Origin: an uncultured Collinsella sp. | Lineage (GTDB): Bacteria; Actinomycetota; Coriobacteriia; Coriobacteriales; Coriobacteriaceae | Reading direction: 5' to 3' | NCBI GenBank assembly: GCA_900550185.1 | Contig: URRN01000022.1 | Span: 1-16,794 of the forward strand | Length of the DNA stretch: 16,794 bases | Shown: positions 14,380 through 16,794 of the stretch, one piece after another | How the letters are laid out: every line of letters starts with the position of its first letter | How positions within the stretch are numbered: position 1 is the stretch's first letter | Notes under the pieces: model-generated | The model's database searches: none | What the model was told of the DNA's origin: nothing | The model's input: only the letters and a program-made list of their open reading frames with translations | Translations under genes and position numbers: made by a program

Positions 14380-15741
14380 ATGGATACTGTTCTGAGCGTT
14401 CTCTCATCGGTCTTTTGGGGCCTGCTGATGCTTTCCGTCCTCGTGTTTTTGCACGAGGGCGGCCACTTTTTGGCGGCGCGTGCCTGCGGCGTCCGTGTGA
14501 CCGAGTTCTTTTTGGGTCTGCCGTGCCGCTTTGACATCCATTACACGTCGCGTCGCATTGGAACCAAGTTTGGCGTGACCCCGCTGCTGCTGGGTGGCTA
14601 CGCTGCCATCTGCGGTATGGATCCGACCGATGTTTCGTGCGCCGACCGCGTGCTCGCGGCTATCTATCGTCATGGTCGCGTGACCGTGGCCGACCTTGCT
14701 GTCGAGCTCGAGCTTTCCGAGGAGGATGTGCTCGAGGCATGCGCCCTTTTGCTGGGCTGGGGCTCCATCGCGCCCTGGTATGAGGAAGGGGAGAAGCCCT
14801 CGCCGAGCTACTATCCCACCAAATATCAGACGTTGCCGCGAGACAAGGCAGGCTATACCACCTTTGATGGTCGCCGTTTCGATCGCGAACATGCGACTGC
14901 CGAGGGCGATGTGTGGGAGCTGCCGTGCGGCGAGGCCGAGTTCCTTGCGCAAGAGCGCTCGCACACCTATCTTGGCCAAGGCTTTCTCAAGCGCGCCTTT
15001 ATGCTGCTCGCGGGCATTATCGTCAATATCTTGACGGGTTTTTTGCTCCTTATGAGCATCTATTCCATTGCGGGTGTCACCGTGCCGATGGATACCAACG
15101 TGATCGGTCAGGTTGACGAGGGGTCTATTGCCGCCAAGGCGGGTATCGAGGGCGGTGACGCGATCCTTTCGGTTGACGGTGTCTCATGTTCCACTTGGAT
15201 GGATGTCTACGATGCCATCGGCAAGGCTGCCGGTAAGGACGATATCGCCATCGAGTACGAGCGTGACGGCAAGCAGCATTCGACCACGGTTGCGCTCAAA
15301 GAGGACGAGCGCCTAGGTGTGTATGCCTCTACGCAGGTGGTCCGTTTAGACCCCATCACGTCGGCTCGCCTGTCGTTCTCCTATGTCGTGCAGACAGCGG
15401 ATGGCGTGATGCGCCTGCTCCAGCCGCAGCATACGATGGAGATTCTCGATCAGTCTTCTTCGATCGTTGGTATTAGCGTTATGTCCTCACAGGCCGCTGC
15501 TGCCGGCCCTGCCACGTTCCTTTCGTTTGCCGCCCTCATTTCGTTCTCGCTTGGCTTTATGAACCTGCTGCCCATCCCACCACTCGATGGCGGCAAGCTG
15601 GTCATCGAGACCATTCAAAAGATTGCGGGCCGCGAGCTGCCGCTCAAAGTGCAGACAATCGTCAGCTATGTCGGCATCGCGCTCTTTGCACTGCTGTTTG
15701 TCTATATGCTTCGTTCCGACATCCTTCGTTTTATTCTGTAG
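14380..15741 (+). CDS. rseP: RseP/Rip1-type site-2 membrane zinc metalloprotease with a winged-helix-like insert
   Basis: This intramembrane protease family cleaves anti-sigma factors and other membrane proteins. The 453-residue product has a first membrane segment ending in the zinc motif HEGGH (25-29) and LLLGGYAAICGM (69-80). A second hydrophobic segment lies at about 206-228 (LLAGIIVNILTGFLLL; the usual AGPxxN reads AGIIVN). A PDZ domain spans about 233-315, with GSIAAKAGIEGGDAILSVDG. The third zinc ligand lies in NLLPIPPLDGG (Asp403), and a last membrane segment follows. An unusual stretch, about 83-195, lies between GMDP and QERSHTY; its first half resembles a winged helix-turn-helix. 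Start choice: ATG 14380 gives the right N-terminus, but the only Shine-Dalgarno, AAGGA (14360-14364), is 15 nt away, and TTG 14365 abuts it. The context dxr-rseP-ispG matches actinobacterial rip1. Confidence 0.93.
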   Translation: MDTVLSVLSSVFWGLLMLSVLVFLHEGGHFLAARACGVRVTEFFLGLPCRFDIHYTSRRIGTKFGVTPLLLGGYAAICGMDPTDVSCADRVLAAIYRHGRVTVADLAVELELSEEDVLEACALLLGWGSIAPWYEEGEKPSPSYYPTKYQTLPRDKAGYTTFDGRRFDREHATAEGDVWELPCGEAEFLAQERSHTYLGQGFLKRAFMLLAGIIVNILTGFLLLMSIYSIAGVTVPMDTNVIGQVDEGSIAAKAGIEGGDAILSVDGVSCSTWMDVYDAIGKAAGKDDIAIEYERDGKQHSTTVALKEDERLGVYASTQVVRLDPITSARLSFSYVVQTADGVMRLLQPQHTMEILDQSSSIVGISVMSSQAAAAGPATFLSFAALISFSLGFMNLLPIPPLDGGKLVIETIQKIAGRELPLKVQTIVSYVGIALFALLFVYMLRSDILRFIL

Positions 15742-15754
15742 GGGAGTGTTTGGA

Positions 15755-16794
15755 TTGTCTTTATCCCATCCTTTGCCTCGCGAGTTGACACGCCCCGTGC
15801 ATGTGGGCGGCGTGCAGATCGGTGGTGGCGCTCCGGTCGTGGTTCAGTCTATGACCTGCACCGATACCGCTGATGCCCAGGCAACGCTTGCGCAAGTGTG
15901 CGCGTTGGCGCAGGCTGGCTGCGATATCGTGCGCGTGAGCGTGCCCTCCGAGGCCGCGCTTGAGGGCTTCCGCACCATCTGTGCCGAGTCTCCGGTGCCG
16001 ATTGTCGCCGATATCCACTTTAACCATAAGCTCGCCATTGGTGCCGTTGAGGCCGGTGCCGCCAAGCTGCGCATCAATCCCGGCAATATCGGCGATTGGG
16101 CCAAGGTTGACGCGGTGATCGATGCTGCGGGTGCCGCGGGCTGTGCGATTCGCATTGGCGTGAACGCGGGCTCGCTTGAGCAAGATATTGCCGAGCGCGA
16201 CGACCTCACGCAGCCCGAAAAGCTCGTGATGTCGAGCGAGCGCTTTGTGCGGCACTTTGAGGACCGTGGGTTTACCAACATCGTGCTATCCGCCAAGGCC
16301 CATAGCGTACAGACGACACTTGATACCTATCGCGCCCTGTCGCGCGAGATACCGCATGTTCCGCTCCACCTGGGCGTGACGGAGGCGGGGACCAAGCTTC
16401 AGGGCACCATCAAGAGCTCTGTAGGCTTGGGTATCTTGCTTTCCGAAGGCATCGGTGACACCATGCGTGTGTCGCTCACGGCCGATCCGGTTGAGGAGCC
16501 GCCGGTCGCCTGGGGAATTCTACAGTCGCTGGGCCTGCGTCGCCGTGGTCCCGAGATTGTCTCGTGCCCCACGTGCGCCCGCTGCCAGGTTAACCTGATT
16601 CCCATCGCCGAGGAGGTCACCGAGCGGCTTAAGAACTATTCCGCGCCGCTTTCGATCGCCGTGATGGGATGTGCGGTCAACGGCCCCGGAGAGGCATCTG
16701 ACGCCGACCTGGGTGTTGCCTGCGGACGTGGTCAGGGCCTGCTCTTTTCGCATGGCCAGATCATTGGTAAAGTAGCTGAGGATCAAATTGTCGA
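15755..16794 (+). CDS. ispG: 4-hydroxy-3-methylbut-2-en-1-yl diphosphate synthase (flavodoxin or ferredoxin), 3' truncated
   Basis: IspG (GcpE) reductively converts MEcPP to HMBPP in the MEP pathway using a [4Fe-4S] cluster. The frame is open to the right edge: 346 complete codons, lacking only a short C-terminus. Motifs are PVHVGGVQIGGGAPVVVQSM, PIVADIHFNHKLAI, KLRINPGNIG, RIGVNAGSL, HLGVTEAGT and VSCPTCARCQVNL. Cluster ligands Cys271, Cys274, Cys306 and Glu313 (GCAVNGPGE) match the E. coli ligand spacing almost exactly. The start is TTG at 15755, 8 nt after GGGGAG (15741-15746) and 13 nt after the rseP stop. No ATG or GTG gives a sensible earlier start. Together with dxr it places two MEP steps in one operon. 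Confidence 0.96.
   Translation, partial: MSLSHPLPRELTRPVHVGGVQIGGGAPVVVQSMTCTDTADAQATLAQVCALAQAGCDIVRVSVPSEAALEGFRTICAESPVPIVADIHFNHKLAIGAVEAGAAKLRINPGNIGDWAKVDAVIDAAGAAGCAIRIGVNAGSLEQDIAERDDLTQPEKLVMSSERFVRHFEDRGFTNIVLSAKAHSVQTTLDTYRALSREIPHVPLHLGVTEAGTKLQGTIKSSVGLGILLSEGIGDTMRVSLTADPVEEPPVAWGILQSLGLRRRGPEIVSCPTCARCQVNLIPIAEEVTERLKNYSAPLSIAVMGCAVNGPGEASDADLGVACGRGQGLLFSHGQIIGKVAEDQIV

Noticed and set aside
12966..14537. A 523-codon open frame on the minus strand opposite cdsA, dxr and rseP
   Set aside because: It is a shadow of three well-supported genes with no family resemblance.
1..16794. CRISPR arrays, tandem repeats, insertion sequences, tRNA genes
   Set aside because: I read for these on both strands and saw no regularly spaced repeats, transposase motifs or cloverleaf-like sequences.

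Overview
The window is about 16.8 kb of GC-rich DNA with every recognisable gene on the + strand. It looks like a chromosomal core-gene region of an actinobacterium, most plausibly class Coriobacteriia (Collinsella-like). That rests on the GC-rich, GAG/CTC/GCC-heavy codon use, the gene order, and the mix of a pyruvate phosphate dikinase and a TrmFO with otherwise actinobacterial neighbours. The genus is an inference. I see no mobile element, CRISPR array, tRNA, rRNA or phage gene.

Layout. (1) Positions 2-1378 are the 3' half of ppdK, closed by a hairpin. (2) rplS (1590-1931) has its own promoter, a short structured leader and an intrinsic terminator. (3) rnhB (2025-2813) lies just behind that terminator and ends in its own strong terminator. 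(4) A tightly packed run follows: yraN, comM, dprA, trmFO and a Xer recombinase (3003-8212), with overlaps or gaps of at most 14 nt. It joins DNA-uptake and recombination functions (ComM, DprA, probably YraN) to tRNA methylation and chromosome-dimer resolution. (5) rpsB-tsf (8432-10075) has an extended -10 promoter and ends in an intrinsic terminator. (6) pyrH-frr-uppS-cdsA-dxr-rseP-ispG (10193 to beyond the right edge) forms one long operon behind an extended -10 promoter.

How the genes work together. The last operon starts with nucleotide supply (UMP kinase) and ribosome recycling and continues into envelope precursors. Dxr and IspG are MEP-pathway enzymes giving isoprenoid precursors, UppS makes the undecaprenyl carrier from them, CdsA makes CDP-diacylglycerol, and RseP is a membrane site-2 protease. 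The overall order matches, from memory, the conserved rplS-rnhB-yraN-comM-dprA-xerC-rpsB-tsf-pyrH-frr-cdsA-dxr-rip-gcpE order of mycobacteria. The presence of trmFO before xer and of uppS between frr and cdsA resembles Bacillus.

I did not find a clearly new multi-gene system. The points most worth a second look are: a winged-helix-like insertion in RseP; a trmFO/xer junction in which one base seems to have removed both a stop and a start codon; a perfect dyad filling the spacer of the rpsB promoter; and structured leaders before rplS and yraN.
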